Assembly: GCA_954871525.1 (NCBI GenBank)
Contig: OX940868.1
Span: 22,811,056-22,875,055 of the forward strand
Length of the DNA stretch: 64,000 nt
Reading direction: 5' to 3'
Source of the DNA: Parietaria judaica
Lineage: Eukaryota; Streptophyta; Magnoliopsida; Rosales; Urticaceae
In this document: piece by piece, positions 48,285 to 60,294 of the stretch
How positions within the stretch are numbered: position 1 is the stretch's first letter
How the letters are laid out: each line of letters begins with the position of its first letter
Notes under the pieces: generated by a model
The model's input: the letters and a program-made list of their open reading frames with translations, nothing else
Told to the model about the DNA's origin: nothing
Databases searched by the model: none
Made by a program: the position numbers and the translations under genes

Positions 48285-48345
48285 GTAGCATTGTCACTAG
48301 TGTTTGTGTCTGATGTGTTTATATAGGACTGAGAATTTCTCATGC
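48285..48345 (-). promoter_or_regulatory. Orphan dirigent-type promoter remnant
   Basis: The minus strand reads GCATGAGAAATTCTCAGTCC then TATATAAACACATCAGACAC then AAACAC. This matches the copy B promoter (GGCATGAGAAATCACAACTC, TATATAAACCCATCA) and, in part, copy A. No dirigent coding sequence follows in the next several hundred bases, so it is probably the relic of a lost fourth copy. Confidence 0.6.
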
Positions 48346-49481
48346 AAATAATTTCCATCAATGCTTTATGAAGATGGTGGTGGTGATTTAACGAGTGAAA
48401 TTTATAGCTGCCAACTTGGATATTAGAGACAAATATAAGGAACGTTCTTTAAGGGTATACTTGTAGTTGTAATTTGTGTCTATAAAATTTTTATTTTTTT
48501 TTGAAAATGTGTCTATATGAATTTGACACTTGTGATTGAACTAGCAAATTTGTAATTATAACCTATATAGCTATTGATTAATTATAAGAGTTATTTTTTT
48601 ACCTGAAGTTCATAAATATAATTTCTCAGAGAAACCATTTTAAATAAGATAGAATCAACATGTTCGCTTCGTCGTATTCATGAAAAAAGAAGTGATGATA
48701 TATATGTTGAATATTTCGCAGGCCAATAGTTTCGTAAAGGGTTACATCATGTAACATGCATGCATGTGCATGCGGTTGGTTTGTGATAGCGATCGATACG
48801 AGCCTACGTAGCTAATTATGTTTTCTTGTTCATGGTATATCCTTTAAATCGTCTTTGAACATAGAAGTGTCAAGCGAGTCCGGCAGGCCGGCCGAGACCC
48901 GCTATTAGCTTCGTAAACAATCAGGCTGGCTCATCCTAGGTCTTCATCACTTAAATATCTTATATTAGATAATAGTATAGTTGGCGGAATTCGTTTAATT
49001 ATCATATGATTTTAAAATCAGTTTATTGAGTTAAGCCTTATTCTGATTATTTTATGTTAGACGTATTTTTGGCTAAGGCCCGTCAGCCCACACTTGATAC
49101 CTCCAATTGAAAGTATAAAATAAGCAAATTCAAAAAGTGAGAAGAAACAAATTGTATTAATTTGGAAAGCAATATAAAATTTGAAGTTGTATTAATTTGG
49201 AAAGCAATATAAAGCAATATACACTTTTCTAAGTTAAAATATTTTTCTTAGATCAAAGTCATAAACAATCATGGCATTATAACATATTTCATTTATTCGA
49301 ACGAGTACGCAATTTTCTTCGATGGATGTCTCGTCTCTACAATGAGCGTAGAATAATAAACGTTAACAACTATCAAATATTTCATTTCCTTAATTAATTG
49401 AAAAAACATACATACTTTAAACAACACATAGCTAGCCTTAATAACACACTCGCTCTCATGCAAACATCAGGTTTCGATCGA

Positions 49482-50039
49482 TCAGTAGTGCAGAACGGTG
49501 ACGTTCCACCTGATGATCCCGTAGAGGCTCTTGAGGTCGAGGAAGACGGTCTCCAGCACTGCGAATCCCCGTGCAAACCGGAACTTCCCGGTCCCGGAAA
49601 CGATCGAAATCTCCCTGTACTTCAGGAAGAGCCTGTCAGAGCCCTGAACCTCGAGAGTGCTGCCGTTGTAGGCCTTGTTCGTGAACACCAGCGACATCGC
49701 GAAGTGCAGGTCGGACCCGTCCAGCGCTGCGTTGATGTACATTCCGCGCGCCCTGGCCACCTGCGGCGAGTCCCATGCGTATTCCGCCGTCACCTTGTCG
49801 TCGGTGGCCACGAGCGTCCCGAGCTTGAGGAAGTCGTAGCCGCCCTTGGGGAGCGGGATTCCAGCAACGGGGATGGCAGTGACGTTGGTGCCGATGACGA
49901 TGTCGTGCATGTAGAACACCATTGTTGTCTCTTTGAGACGCCTGTTTAGGTATTTGGAGGCTTCCGATGGTGTTATTATCATCATCGTTGTTGCTAGGGT
50001 TAGCATGAATAGGAAGAGGATTGGCGAGTGTTGGGCCAT
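49482..50039 (-). CDS. Dirigent protein, copy B
   Basis: Intronless, 185 residues, the normal length for dirigent proteins. A signal peptide (SPILFLFMLTLATTMMIITP) precedes the dirigent beta-barrel, with MVFYMHDIVIGTNVTAIPV at the first strands, WDSPQVARARGMY in the middle and FRFARGFAVLETVFLDLKSL near the end. Possible N-glycosylation sites are NVT, NGS and NVT. Family members are secreted and direct stereoselective coupling of phenoxy radicals (lignans, lignin, related terpenoid couplings); the substrate cannot be told here. Nearly identical to copy C, which is head to head 1.2 kb away. GC-rich codons contrast with AT-rich flanks. Confidence 0.95.
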   Translation of the reverse strand: MAQHSPILFLFMLTLATTMMIITPSEASKYLNRRLKETTMVFYMHDIVIGTNVTAIPVAGIPLPKGGYDFLKLGTLVATDDKVTAEYAWDSPQVARARGMYINAALDGSDLHFAMSLVFTNKAYNGSTLEVQGSDRLFLKYREISIVSGTGKFRFARGFAVLETVFLDLKSLYGIIRWNVTVLHY

Positions 50040-50337
50040 TTTGGTAATTTAGTATAGTAATCACTCACTACTTGTGTTTGTGTTTGATGAAGTATCTATT
50101 TGTTGTTGATGGGTTTATATAGGAGTTGTGATTTCTCATGCCAATATAGTTAAATGTAATATATATGTGTATATATATTTTACGTGTCCTTATGAACTTG
50201 TCATGTTATGATTCATATTTTGTGGTAAGAGGATGCTCTATGAAGATGCTGGGTTGGTATGGGAAGAACTATTTTTGTCGGATTTCAGTTATCAAGTTTG
50301 AATTTTCATTTATGGTCTAGTTCGTAAGCTTATGTAC

Positions 50338-50371
<34 letters not shown>

Positions 50372-51229
50372 ATATATGCTGTTTATGATAATATTATTAT
50401 ATATGGTTGGTGGTGTTGGCGCTATATGGGATAGTGGGTTGGTGAAAGTTTTTTGAGTCAACACTTTCAAGCTTGAAATTAGCCAATAGGATGAAGATAT
50501 GTCTTGGATATAATTTTTTTGCTGAAAATTATTGAATGAAATAACGATAACAAATTATTCATTATAATATCTTTTAGCATTCGAAAGGGAACATAATGAG
50601 AAAGAATCTTTACTTCACGGAAGAAGTTAAGGTTGGACTACTTCAAATTCAGTGCGATTTTTAGAAATTCAGAACCGATTACCGCATTTTAGTTTCTAGC
50701 GACGAGGTTTCTGTCGCATAGACTCGGTAGTTCAAAAGAGATTGCATCATTAAAAATTATTTAGTACCACTTTACCACGTTCTAGTAAAATAAAACGAAC
50801 TTCTAGTACAAACATTATTTGTAAAAAAAAATTAGCTCTTTGTAGTAGAAACTATTATGTCTTATGTTTGTCTACATTTTTTCTTCACTTATAATCATAC
50901 AAGTGTGGAATTCATATATAAATTACTGAAAAATATATATAACTTATAAAATTCAAACTTGATGACTAAAAAAATAAAATAAAATCCACACCAACCTTTT
51001 TGGCAAAATAAATACGAACGTGGCAAATTCATATAGACACCCATAAGAAGAAAAATAAACGGGAGAAGAATTATTAAATAATCACCAACCATATAATTGG
51101 CTTGAGATTGAGAAATCCCTGGTCCTATATATATAGAAATCAGTGAGTTCAGTTCTTACACAGCACAAACACATCAACAAGCATATCTTAATCTTATTAC
51201 CCACCCGTTTACTATACTAAATTACCAAA
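50040..51229. promoter_or_regulatory. Divergent intergenic region between dirigent copies B and C
   Basis: The shared upstream region of two head-to-head paralogues. The TATA box for copy B is at 50114-50121 (minus, 75 nt from the ATG) and for copy C a TATATATATA at 51126-51135 (plus, about 95 nt from the ATG). A TA microsatellite is at 50339-50368. Near 50452-50473 the sequence GTCAACACTTTCAAGCTT repeats one near 43420. Otherwise AT-rich. Confidence 0.65.
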
Positions 51230-51784
51230 ATGGCCCTACGCTCGACAATCTTCTTCCTAGCCATGCTAACCCTAGCAACAACGACGATGATAACACCATC
51301 GGAAGCCTCCAGATACCTAACCAAGCGTCTCAAGGAGACAACAATGGTGTTCTACATGCACGACATCGTCATCGGCACCAACGTCACCGCCATCCCCGTC
51401 GCCGGTATCCCGCTCCCTGAGGGCGGCTACGACTTCCTCAAGCTTGGGACGCTCGTGGCCACCGACGACAAGGTGACAGCGGAGTACGCGTGGGACTCGC
51501 CGCAGGTGGCCAGGGCGCGCGGGATGTACGTGAACGCGGCGCTGGACGGGTCCGACCTGCACTTCGTGATGTCGCTGGTGTTTACGAACAAGGCCTACAA
51601 CGGCAGCACGCTCGAGGTCCAGGGCTCGGACAGGCTCTTCCAGAAGTACAGGGAGATTTCGATCGTCTCCGGGACGGGGAAGTTCCGGTTCGCGCGGGGA
51701 TTCGCGGTGCTGGAGACCGTCTTCCTCGACCTCAAGAGCCTCTACGGGATCATCCGTTGGAACGTCACCGTTCAGCACTACTGA
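51230..51784 (+). CDS. Dirigent protein, copy C
   Basis: Intronless, 184 residues. A signal peptide (STIFFLAMLTLATTTMITPS) is followed by the same barrel motifs as copy B; the mature proteins differ at only about ten positions (LTKRLKE for LNRRLKE, PLPEGG for PLPKGG, HFVMS for HFAMS, VQHY for VLHY). Predicted to be secreted to the apoplast. The inverted arrangement and high identity point to recent duplication. Confidence 0.95.
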   Translation: MALRSTIFFLAMLTLATTTMITPSEASRYLTKRLKETTMVFYMHDIVIGTNVTAIPVAGIPLPEGGYDFLKLGTLVATDDKVTAEYAWDSPQVARARGMYVNAALDGSDLHFVMSLVFTNKAYNGSTLEVQGSDRLFQKYREISIVSGTGKFRFARGFAVLETVFLDLKSLYGIIRWNVTVQHY

Positions 51785-52561
51785 TTGGCGCTTTGCTCAG
51801 TGGCTGTGTTGTGCTCTTCCCGTAATGAAGCTTAGTCGTATTGTTATTCGTTGAGAGGATATATGCTTTCATTGCCATCGTTTTATTTTATCCAATATTG
51901 AAAAATATTGGCCATATTGTTAGTCGTTTTAAAGAAATAAAACATGATGTGTTTATTGATTTTCATTTTTACCGTCCTAACAAATATATATATATATATA
52001 TCATATACAGCAATATATGGAGGTATTTACGACAAAAATACCCAAATATATGAAAACGGGAGTATCTTTCCGTTTTTCTTCTTCTTCATTTTGCATCAAG
52101 AGAGCCGAAAAATATAAAACAGGAACATCGATAAATTTTGTAGAATGAGACGTGGCAGTCAAACTAACGTAAACCGTCAATACTGAACGGAATTTATCCA
52201 TGTCATTGTTTTGTAAGATTAGGTACTCTTAATGCAAAATAAATAAATAAATAAATAAAATAGAACTATACTACCCAATTGAGTAAATAAAAGTATTTTT
52301 TTTTACCGAAAATATCGACGGTAATTTCGAATCAATTTGCTAACAAGAAACATGAACATCCATGTAGAATTGCTTTGGCCAAATTTTCAAAAAATAAGTC
52401 AACGAGTTGAAAAACTACAATGGAGATTATGGAATGAACATTTAACATCATACATTAAAGGAATGAATCCAAATACGAGAGAAGAATTCTGATAGAAAAA
52501 CAAAATTTTGGAGCAGCTGTTTGTATAACTTACAAAAACGACAATCCCGTACTTTTGACTT
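51785..52561. other. Convergent spacer between dirigent copy C and the maspardin-like gene
   Basis: AT-rich, with a TA tract at 51985-52001 and an AAAT microsatellite near 52238-52258. It holds the 3' flanks of both genes. No further feature is seen. Confidence 0.6.
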
Positions 52562-55258
52562 TCACACGGTTTGACGAAATCTCAAATGATTTGAAACTGT
52601 GTACAATACTCCCATGTAAAGTGGCATCAAATCAAGAGCTGCAAGAGTAATTTCGTGGTTTGCCTGATTTAGTGGCGGGTCTTCTAAACCGTGTGATTCT
52701 TGACTTTCTGGGGCCGGAGGAGGTTGGCTTTCCCCCGATGCGTCTGCACCTCCATTTTCGTCCTTCGGTGGACCTTCGGGTTCTTCTTCTCTGTCGTTCC
52801 TTTCGCTAGGACTTGCACCGTCATCTCCTTCCTTGGTAACTTTCCGGACCAGCTCGGGCCGAGGTTCTACTCCGACACGTCTCAAGTGTAGCTGCAAACA
52901 CACGACCCTTCAAACAGTCAACTTTATCAGTTGACAAAAGTAAAAACCAGCATGTTGGTTAACTTACCTGAAGGTGTAGATTGACTTCGTCTGGACGCGA
53001 AAGGAATGGAAAGTCTCCTCCGCTCTTGAGGAACGCGCGCCTCGCCCCGGGGTAGCGTTCGCTGAGTTGATCTTTCAGTTCTTGAGGGATGGCACAATAG
53101 TCATTTGTCTACAATGAATTAAAGAAGAAGTGAGTCAACCAATAAAACGATATTTTTGCTAAAACTTCTACCCTCTCGAGCTTTAAATACAAATTAAAAG
53201 ACGAGTCTGATAATACTTCATACAAATGTTATATTATTAAGGGGAAAATACATACGTCCATTACGGTAATGAGCGAGTCAGAGAGTAGAAGCGATCCAAC
53301 AGAAGCAGCATCGACAGTTAAAGTTAACCTGGAAGCCAAGTCATCTTTTGAGAGTGTCTCAACCTGGAATAAACAGATATCATTTGCCAAATTATAAAGA
53401 CCAAGTCCTTTATGAATAAATAATGAGTAAACAGGGTATTGTTCAAAACATATCGAAAGTCTAAGCTTAAATTAAGAGGTATAATACATATAAACTAATT
53501 TTGCAAGTGCTCATAAGATGGATAAGTAAAACATAGTAATTATTACTTGTTAGTTATCCCCATTGAACTTATCGTTTTATATCTCAATTTGCCTTCTGAA
53601 CCTGCACAGTTCACCCCTCTCCGTTACATTTGGCGGTTTTAGGTATATAAAAAGTAATCATTTCGCCAAATGATTGAATGAAAAGATGACGATTTGGTCT
53701 TTAAAATCTTACAGAAATCGCAATAATTAATGGAGAGGTAAACTGACACAGTTTACAAGTTAAGGGGGCAAAATGGTAAAAGAGTTAATTGACTATAAGA
53801 AAAATTGCGACAAGTTTTATAGGGACATAGTGGCAATTACTCCTAAAAAAGAAAGATAACTAAAGGCCTCTTTACCTGAGAAACAACAAAATCGACAGAA
53901 TCGGCAATGAAAGGCTCATGGGGACCGTCACGAATTCCTGTAAGAACATATCGCTTCAGCAAGAACGAAGGGCTCCAACTAACTCTGCGTGAGGCAACAC
54001 AACTTTTTTAGCGATGTAAATCATATGTAATTAATTGTCTTAGTCGAGCTAAAAGTTCTTAGTCTCGAAAGCATGATGCGTCGGTTTGATAATCGGTTTT
54101 GGCTAACTAAAATTATTTGTTTACTAAACAATTCAACGACATTTTTAGGTTATTTTTTTCAGTCAGATTTCTTGATCGGTAATTTCGTAAATCCCTTAAA
54201 GAAAAAAGAAAGAAGGAATACTATGCACACTAAGATCACCAAAGAAATAGCCCGAAAAGAAAATCGAAAACTACATCTAGAAAATTCTCTACCTTCTAGT
54301 CAGTCATAAGAGATAGAACGTACATGGGAGCCCACGGCATTGAAGCAGAAAAACTGCGAGTATCTAGAAACGAATTGGACAATATCAACGAACGGACTCG
54401 TCTCGGTCGATGTTGAGCAAAGAGCTGTGCTAAGAATCCTCCAAGAGACGTGCCATATAGATGTATCTGCAAGAATCGATTATTCATTCCACACATCCAA
54501 TTTGAACAATCATAGTTTAAAAAACCGGTTATGTTATCATGAAATTACTTACGTGATGGACATCTATCGCGTCCAAAAACTTCTCAAACGCTTGGATCCA
54601 TTCATGGTGATTCCAAACCCGGGGAATATCAACAGAAATAATCCGGTAACCCTGCATACGTACCGAAAGTTTCACGGCCAAAATAATTCAAGTACGGAAG
54701 ATCACGAAGTAACTACGATACAAACAAGTCGCCATAGAATCATATACACTACCTTCATAGATAATGCCATGATCTGTTTGTAGTAAACGTCTGCGGTTCC
54801 CGCCGTTCCAGGAAGGCATATAAGTGGAGGAACCGATTTCGGACCAAAATCATAATACCGCCATTGTTTCGTCCCAATCTGAAGCATTCAAAAATACGAG
54901 AAAACGGCAAGCGAGCTCGTAAATAACACAAACCTAGAATCAAATACTACTTCCCTGTATAAAGAAAAAGCCTTAAGCAATTGCAAATCAACAGGAAGAT
55001 CTATGAACTGAACAAGCATGCTCATTTCGTCCATAATTCAAAATTCAACAATTCAAGTCCGATCCAACCACAATTCGAAGCTGATCAAAACTCCTAAATC
55101 ATCTAGAAACAAAAAAACACTATGCTTTACAGCTGCAAAACCACAGAACCAATCAAACGAAATAGAGAGTTGAGAAACGAACGTACTGGGATTTTATGAA
55201 GAGGGACTTGAGACTTGAAGTGGATGTAATCTCCAGGAGCCGAGAAGAGACCTTTCAT
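52562..55258 (-). CDS. Maspardin-like alpha/beta hydrolase (SPG21/ACP33 family)
   Basis: Eight exons on the minus strand: 55258-55187, 54878-54753, 54651-54553, 54466-54324, 53984-53876, 53363-53256, 53108-52968 and 52891-52562, giving 375 residues. All borders are GT-AG and keep the frame. The alpha/beta-hydrolase nucleophile elbow is GTSLGG with Ser near residue 106, after the beta-strand [19 protein letters not shown] region; the family motif [19 protein letters not shown] is present. Human maspardin is an endosomal protein mutated in Mast syndrome; plant function is not established. The C-terminal 70 residues after [10 protein letters not shown] are acidic, Pro-rich and probably disordered. 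A GC-rich leader precedes the start. Confidence 0.9.
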
Positions 55259-56602
55259 GGCGAAATCGGCTAATTGATGGAACGAGAAAGCATTGCGATC
55301 GATGAATCGACGAAGAAGACGATCATTGGAGACGATCCATGAATGAATTTGGTGGTCGAGTTGTAAATTGGAATCGAATCGGAATCGGATTTGGTATTTT
55401 GGGAATTAGAAAAATGGGATTGGAAGGAACGGAGGTTGAGTGAAACAGCCCCCACGTGGCAGGGCCCACTTTGACGCCGTCACTCCTTCAACTAATCGTC
55501 AGCGTTATCTTTCCTACGCCACTTAACGGAGGGCGCTATAACTGACGGGGAGCTCCACTCCTCTTCCAAGCTCGGGTTTTGGAGATAAACCCTTTCTTCT
55601 TTCTTCTTATTTGAGCTCTTGTTGCAAAGGAAAGAAAGAAAAAAATCGAAATTCGTAATCGGGTGATCGGTATCACGAAGCTGGATTTTGACGATTTTTT
55701 TTTTCCTGAATCGAGATTCTAAAAAAATTATCTTGGTTCTGCTACATTGTTTTTTAAGGACTTATACAGCATATAGAACGGTAAAAACCAAAATTTCGCC
55801 GAAAAAATATTTAAAAATAGTGGTTTTAATATAAATATATTAGTATGATAATATAAATTACATTCTAAAAGGGTGGAAATACCGAATTTTCCCGTGTTAA
55901 TTTGTGAGAACATGTGACCGTATTGTAATCTACTCATGAATCGTCAATGTAATTCATATTTTTAAAAATAATTAATGTACTTGATTTAATGTTCTATAAG
56001 ATATTATGAATTGTAAAGGTTATCATTCACTTTAACCGGTTATAAAACTGGTTAACCACATCAAATTTTAGAAAACCGGATTCCACCCGCAAATCATACC
56101 GTCTAATAATTGAGGTTGAAGGGTAGTTCGAACATATTATCGACATCTCGTCTTATAATTGACACCAAATCATACTAAAGTGAAGGCATCATCAACACAC
56201 GATAACCTGGATTTAAAACCTTATTCATCGATAAAACTCGTTAACAAACAAAAAAATGCGCGATAACCGGTTACTGGTTAGCCGGCAAAATCGATAGCAA
56301 ACTGAATAAGCATCAAGATTAAATCTTTATTAAAGTGAGTTGAGTTCCACATAAAAATTAATCCGAATATGATTGTGGTTTATCAGTCATCAACTGTACA
56401 TTGCCTAACCTAGAATGAAAGAAGCAACATGTGGAAAAAAAGAAAAGAAAAAAAAAAACCAAAACACCCCTCAACTTTTTCCCCTCAACCAAAAATGCCC
56501 TCAAAACACAAATCTTCACCATTTTGTCCCTCTTCCCTCCCCAGTATCACGAGTATGATACACACTGGGATATCGAAACTCGACAACTCTACCGGGAACG
56601 TT
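55259..56602. other. Spacer between the maspardin-like and GAE genes
   Basis: The first 350 bp are probably promoter and leader of the maspardin-like gene (minus). From 55720 the sequence is AT-rich, with AACCGGTTA-like words at 56030-56300 that may come from an old MITE. The last 150 bp are the A-rich 3' flank of the GAE gene. No gene is seen. Confidence 0.55.
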
Positions 56603-57898
56603 TCACCAAGAACTTGACTTCGCGTTCGGGTAGTAGTTCAGGTACCAGCGCACAAACTTCTTCAGGCCGGCTTCCAGATCCGTGGCGGGTCGGTACCCGA
56701 GCTCCTTGTAGGCCAAACTGATGTTGGCATGAGTGAACTTCACATCCCCATTCCTAGGCATTGGAAGAACTTTGGTCTTTGCCTTGACCTTCAAATGCTT
56801 CTCCAAGATCCTAACCAGCTGAGTCACCGGGACGGGCGACGTGTTCCCCAGATTGTAAATCCTCAGCTGAGCGTTGCCCTTCTTCTTCCCACCGGTCCCG
56901 GTGCTCTTCTTCGCCGTGTCCAGAGCCGCCAAACACCCCTTCACTATGTCATCAATGTAGGTGAAATCCCTAGCCACAGTCCCGTGGTTGGGCGCCTCGA
57001 AGATCGTTATGGGCTTCCTCTTAAGAATGTTCTTCGTAAACGAGAAATAAGCCATGTCGGGCCTACCCCACGGTCCATACACAGTGAAAAACCTCAATCC
57101 GGTAATTGAAAGCCCGTGTATATGGTTATAAGTGTGGGCTATCTCTTCCCCGGCCTTCTTCGTGGCAGCATATAAACTTGCTGGCTGATCGGTCCGGTCC
57201 TTCTCGGAAAACGGAACCTTCGAGTTCAGCCCGTAGACCGAGCTTGAAGACGCCCAGACGATCGCCGGTTGAGGGTTCGCAGACTTACAGACCTCCAACA
57301 GACTCACAAACCCAGCGATATTGCTATGAACGTAAGAGCCAGGATTTTGCATAGCGTACCTCACCCCGGCCTGCGCAGCCAGGTGCATGACGTGCGTAAA
57401 CGCCGCGACCTCGAAGAGCTTCGAGAGCAGCGGTGCATCGTTAATGTCCCCATCGACGACGAATATCCCAGCGCGCTCAAGAAGCTTCTGGCGATCGCGC
57501 TTCAGGCTCGGTTCGTAGTAGTCATTGAAGCTGTCGAGGCCCAATACGCCGTCGCCTCGGCGCTTGAGCGCAATCGAGACGTGCGTTCCAACGAATCCTG
57601 CGGCCCCGGTGACCAAGACGGTGAATCCCGAGGCCGAGCGCTTCCTCATCGAGCGGGTGACGTGGCGCTCCCAGTCCTTTCCGCCATAGGGGACGCCGAG
57701 AGATCGGCGAGACGCGGGAGACGGCGAGTACGGCGACGGAGAAGAGAAGAGATAGAACAAGACGATGGACGCCACGAAGAAGGAGGACCAGAGCGTGAGC
57801 TTGGAGATCGAGGAGTAGAATCGGAGGCTCCGGTATGCCGGCGTCTTGTCCGGCTTGAACTTCCCCGGCGTCGACGGAACGCCGTCGAGGTGCGACAT
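56603..57898 (-). CDS. UDP-glucuronate 4-epimerase (GAE family)
   Basis: Intronless, 431 residues, typical for plant GAEs. A short cytosolic N-terminus is followed by a type II membrane anchor (residues about 31-53, ISKLTLWSSFFVASIVLFYL). The short-chain dehydrogenase-type NAD-binding motif GAAGFVG is at 98-104, SSSSVYG near 217-223, and the catalytic YxxxK is Y243/K247 (YAATK). The enzyme interconverts UDP-glucuronate and UDP-galacturonate in the Golgi, supplying pectin synthesis. The start was chosen at the first Met of the conserved SHLD..P.TPGKFK region. A family member in Arabidopsis (GAE5, At4g12250 from memory) lies in the syntenic interval. Confidence 0.95.
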   Translation of the reverse strand: MSHLDGVPSTPGKFKPDKTPAYRSLRFYSSISKLTLWSSFFVASIVLFYLFSSPSPYSPSPASRRSLGVPYGGKDWERHVTRSMRKRSASGFTVLVTGAAGFVGTHVSIALKRRGDGVLGLDSFNDYYEPSLKRDRQKLLERAGIFVVDGDINDAPLLSKLFEVAAFTHVMHLAAQAGVRYAMQNPGSYVHSNIAGFVSLLEVCKSANPQPAIVWASSSSVYGLNSKVPFSEKDRTDQPASLYAATKKAGEEIAHTYNHIHGLSITGLRFFTVYGPWGRPDMAYFSFTKNILKRKPITIFEAPNHGTVARDFTYIDDIVKGCLAALDTAKKSTGTGGKKKGNAQLRIYNLGNTSPVPVTQLVRILEKHLKVKAKTKVLPMPRNGDVKFTHANISLAYKELGYRPATDLEAGLKKFVRWYLNYYPNAKSSSW

Positions 57899-58847
57899 CT
57901 CCGACTCCGCTGCGACGGCGAACCTGGAGAAAAGTCGAAACTTCGAGGGTTAGGGTTTGAGAAATCGCGTAGATTTCTTGCTTCTTCACCAATTTTCGTG
58001 AATCGAATCCGATTGGACTGAGATTTCTGCAATGCAGCGATAGTGATTGAAGGTGGAATTGGGGATTAGGGATTCGAGATTGAGAGTGGAATTGGGGGAG
58101 ATTTGAGTGATGGATTTTCCATATTTGTTTTTCTTTTTCTTTTTGTAGAATGGAGGGAAATTGGGAAGATTCGTTGAATGAAGAAACAAGTCTCTTTCTT
58201 CGAATAATATTGCAGGGTATTTTTGGTATTAAATTTTGAACAAAATTGTGTCGTTTTCTTATTGGCCCGTAAATCTCGAGGTCCATCAATCCGATCCAAC
58301 AATTTTAATTTGCTGCATAAAAAAAGGAAGTTGTTCTTGACATCTCATATTTAATCTCAATGCTTAAATTACTTTGTTTTATTTATTAGGGTTTAAAATT
58401 TTGGCCACGGTTCCCGCAGCCCGCTTCCTGGTTTTGCACCGGTTGCGATTGGATTTGGAGTCGGACCTAAGAACTTTGCTCTTTCGGTAAAAAAGAAAAA
58501 AGAAAAAAAGAAATAGAGCTTGAATCGGGTTGTTGTCAGAGATCTAAAAGCCTCGGTTCATGTTTAAAAAAAAAGGAATTAGATATATATTCTAATTATG
58601 ATCGGGATTGTGGTTTTGGTTGTATAATTAAAATTAGAGAGAGAAAAAGAAGAAGAATGTAAATAGTTATTTTGATTATTTCACCCTTTCAAGAAAATAT
58701 AAATATTGTTTATTGCTAAGTGTTAATCTAGAAGAAGACAATTCTAAACTTGTTGTTTGTATTTTATTAAAGTCGTCTTACTATGAAGAAAATGCTAACA
58801 TGTTCGATTTTTCTTAATTATATACGTTAGAATGATTAAATCAAAAG

Positions 58848-58884
<37 letters not shown>

Positions 58885-59277
58885 TACCGGGAAAAATTGC
58901 ATCTAAAGTAAAATATATGTGACTCAGCACTAAATTATCATACCAAATTATTATTTAATGGCATTTATATTTGGAGATTGAATAATATAAGGCACGACTA
59001 TAACTATATGAAATATCGAATATTATACACCAAGAATCTTTTTATAATCAAGAGAACGTGTAAGTTATATGATATGAATCATCAAAAACTTTATGGTCTC
59101 AATTCAATGCTTACCTAACATATAAATAAACTTATGTGTAATATAAATAAATCCGGTTGATTAGGTATAATTTTTAAATAATTAAGTTTGTGTAAAAAAA
59201 AAGGAGTCTTCTTTAAAATTCGAAACCCTTCAACTATATGGATTTAATATTTAAGAAGAGTATTTTAATAGTATAAT

Positions 59278-59415
59278 TAGAGCTGCACAACCGGCGTCGC
59301 CACTGGCTGGTGATGCGACCGGTCGCGACGGATTCCGGAGAATCGCGATGACTCGCGACTGGGGAGCTGAAAAATCGCGACGATCGCAAACCAGGGTGGC
59401 CATCGCGATGCCAGC

Positions 59416-59446
<31 letters not shown>

Positions 59447-59577
59447 TCTCTGCCTGCCATCGCGACGAAGCCACGACGCATCGCGATTCCGGAAGACACG
59501 ACGTGTCGCGACTCCGGGATCCACGATTGGTCACGATTTGTTCGCGATCGGTCGCGACTCGTGGGTGTGCAGCTCTA
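59278..59577. mobile_element. hAT MITE rich in TCGCGA words, perfect 8-bp duplication
   Basis: The ends are TAGAGCTGCACAACC and GGGTGTGCAGCTCTA, flanked by AGTATAAT at 59270-59277 and 59578-59585. The 300-bp interior consists largely of TCGCGA, TCGCGAC and GTCGCGA variants on both strands plus a run of 30 C at 59415-59444. GC content is far above the surroundings. Confidence 0.92.
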
Positions 59578-60294
59578 AGTATAATATCGTTATCAATAAT
59601 AATGATAGGTAGATTTATAGTCTCTTTCTTAAATATGACGAGAGTGAGAAAGATAAATCATGATGATAAGGGTGATCATGTTTTCCAATTTAAGTAAAGC
59701 TATATATATAATTATTATTTATTAATGTTACAGAATCTACATAATTTGTTGTCACTAGTTTCATATTTGATAAACTGATGTAGAATGTTCATACTGACAT
59801 AATAGCTTTCAATTCATAAGAAGAGCTTTTCTTTTCTCACGTTTTACTTGGACAAATGTATTAACACCCTTACCTTAGTTCACAAAAAAAGAAAAGAAAT
59901 AGAGGGGTCATTTTGACCAATAGCTTTATATATGCATTTTCACAACGTCTATATATTTAAATCTGTCATTTACATATAAGTAGCTATAGCTCAACGAAGA
60001 GCTTTAAGTTGCATGTAATTACTAAATTCAGAATTATAAATGTTCTTGCGTAATTTAAAGACCATAAGCTAATTCTTTTCTTATCGTGTTACTCAGAAAG
60101 TCAGAATCAGATACCTTGCAATTGTGTATCTCTATGAGTACAATTGAGCAATATGATACTAAAAGGCAAGGCATATTCCAAATTTTTCGTTAATATTTTT
60201 TTACGTTCCAAAATTAAGTCTTGTCGTTTGAGCAATCACGTGTGTATAATACTGTCGCTACAATATTGCATTTATCGTAATTTATTGTCGTTTA

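Larger units (their letters stand above)
40809..49481. other. Long AT-rich region with repeats, no intact gene
   Basis: The region contains the copy A promoter (TATA 40888-40895, TTTGAG repeats 40835-40868), a 158-bp tandem duplication (41413-41735), MITEs at 42252-42793 and 47046-47472, LINE fragments at 44756-44938 and 46237-46700, an A/G-rich repeat pair near 43965 and 44052, TA tracts near 44310, 45682 and 41540, AACGACA-rich sequence at 47655-47885, and an orphan dirigent-like promoter at 48285-48345. Confidence 0.65.

Noticed and set aside
49398..49949. 183-codon plus-strand frame opposite dirigent copy B
   Set aside because: Shadow of the GC-rich dirigent coding strand; the same shadow occurs opposite copies A and C.
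59234..59524. Glycine-run frames on the minus strand
   Set aside because: Caused by the 30-C homopolymer within a MITE.
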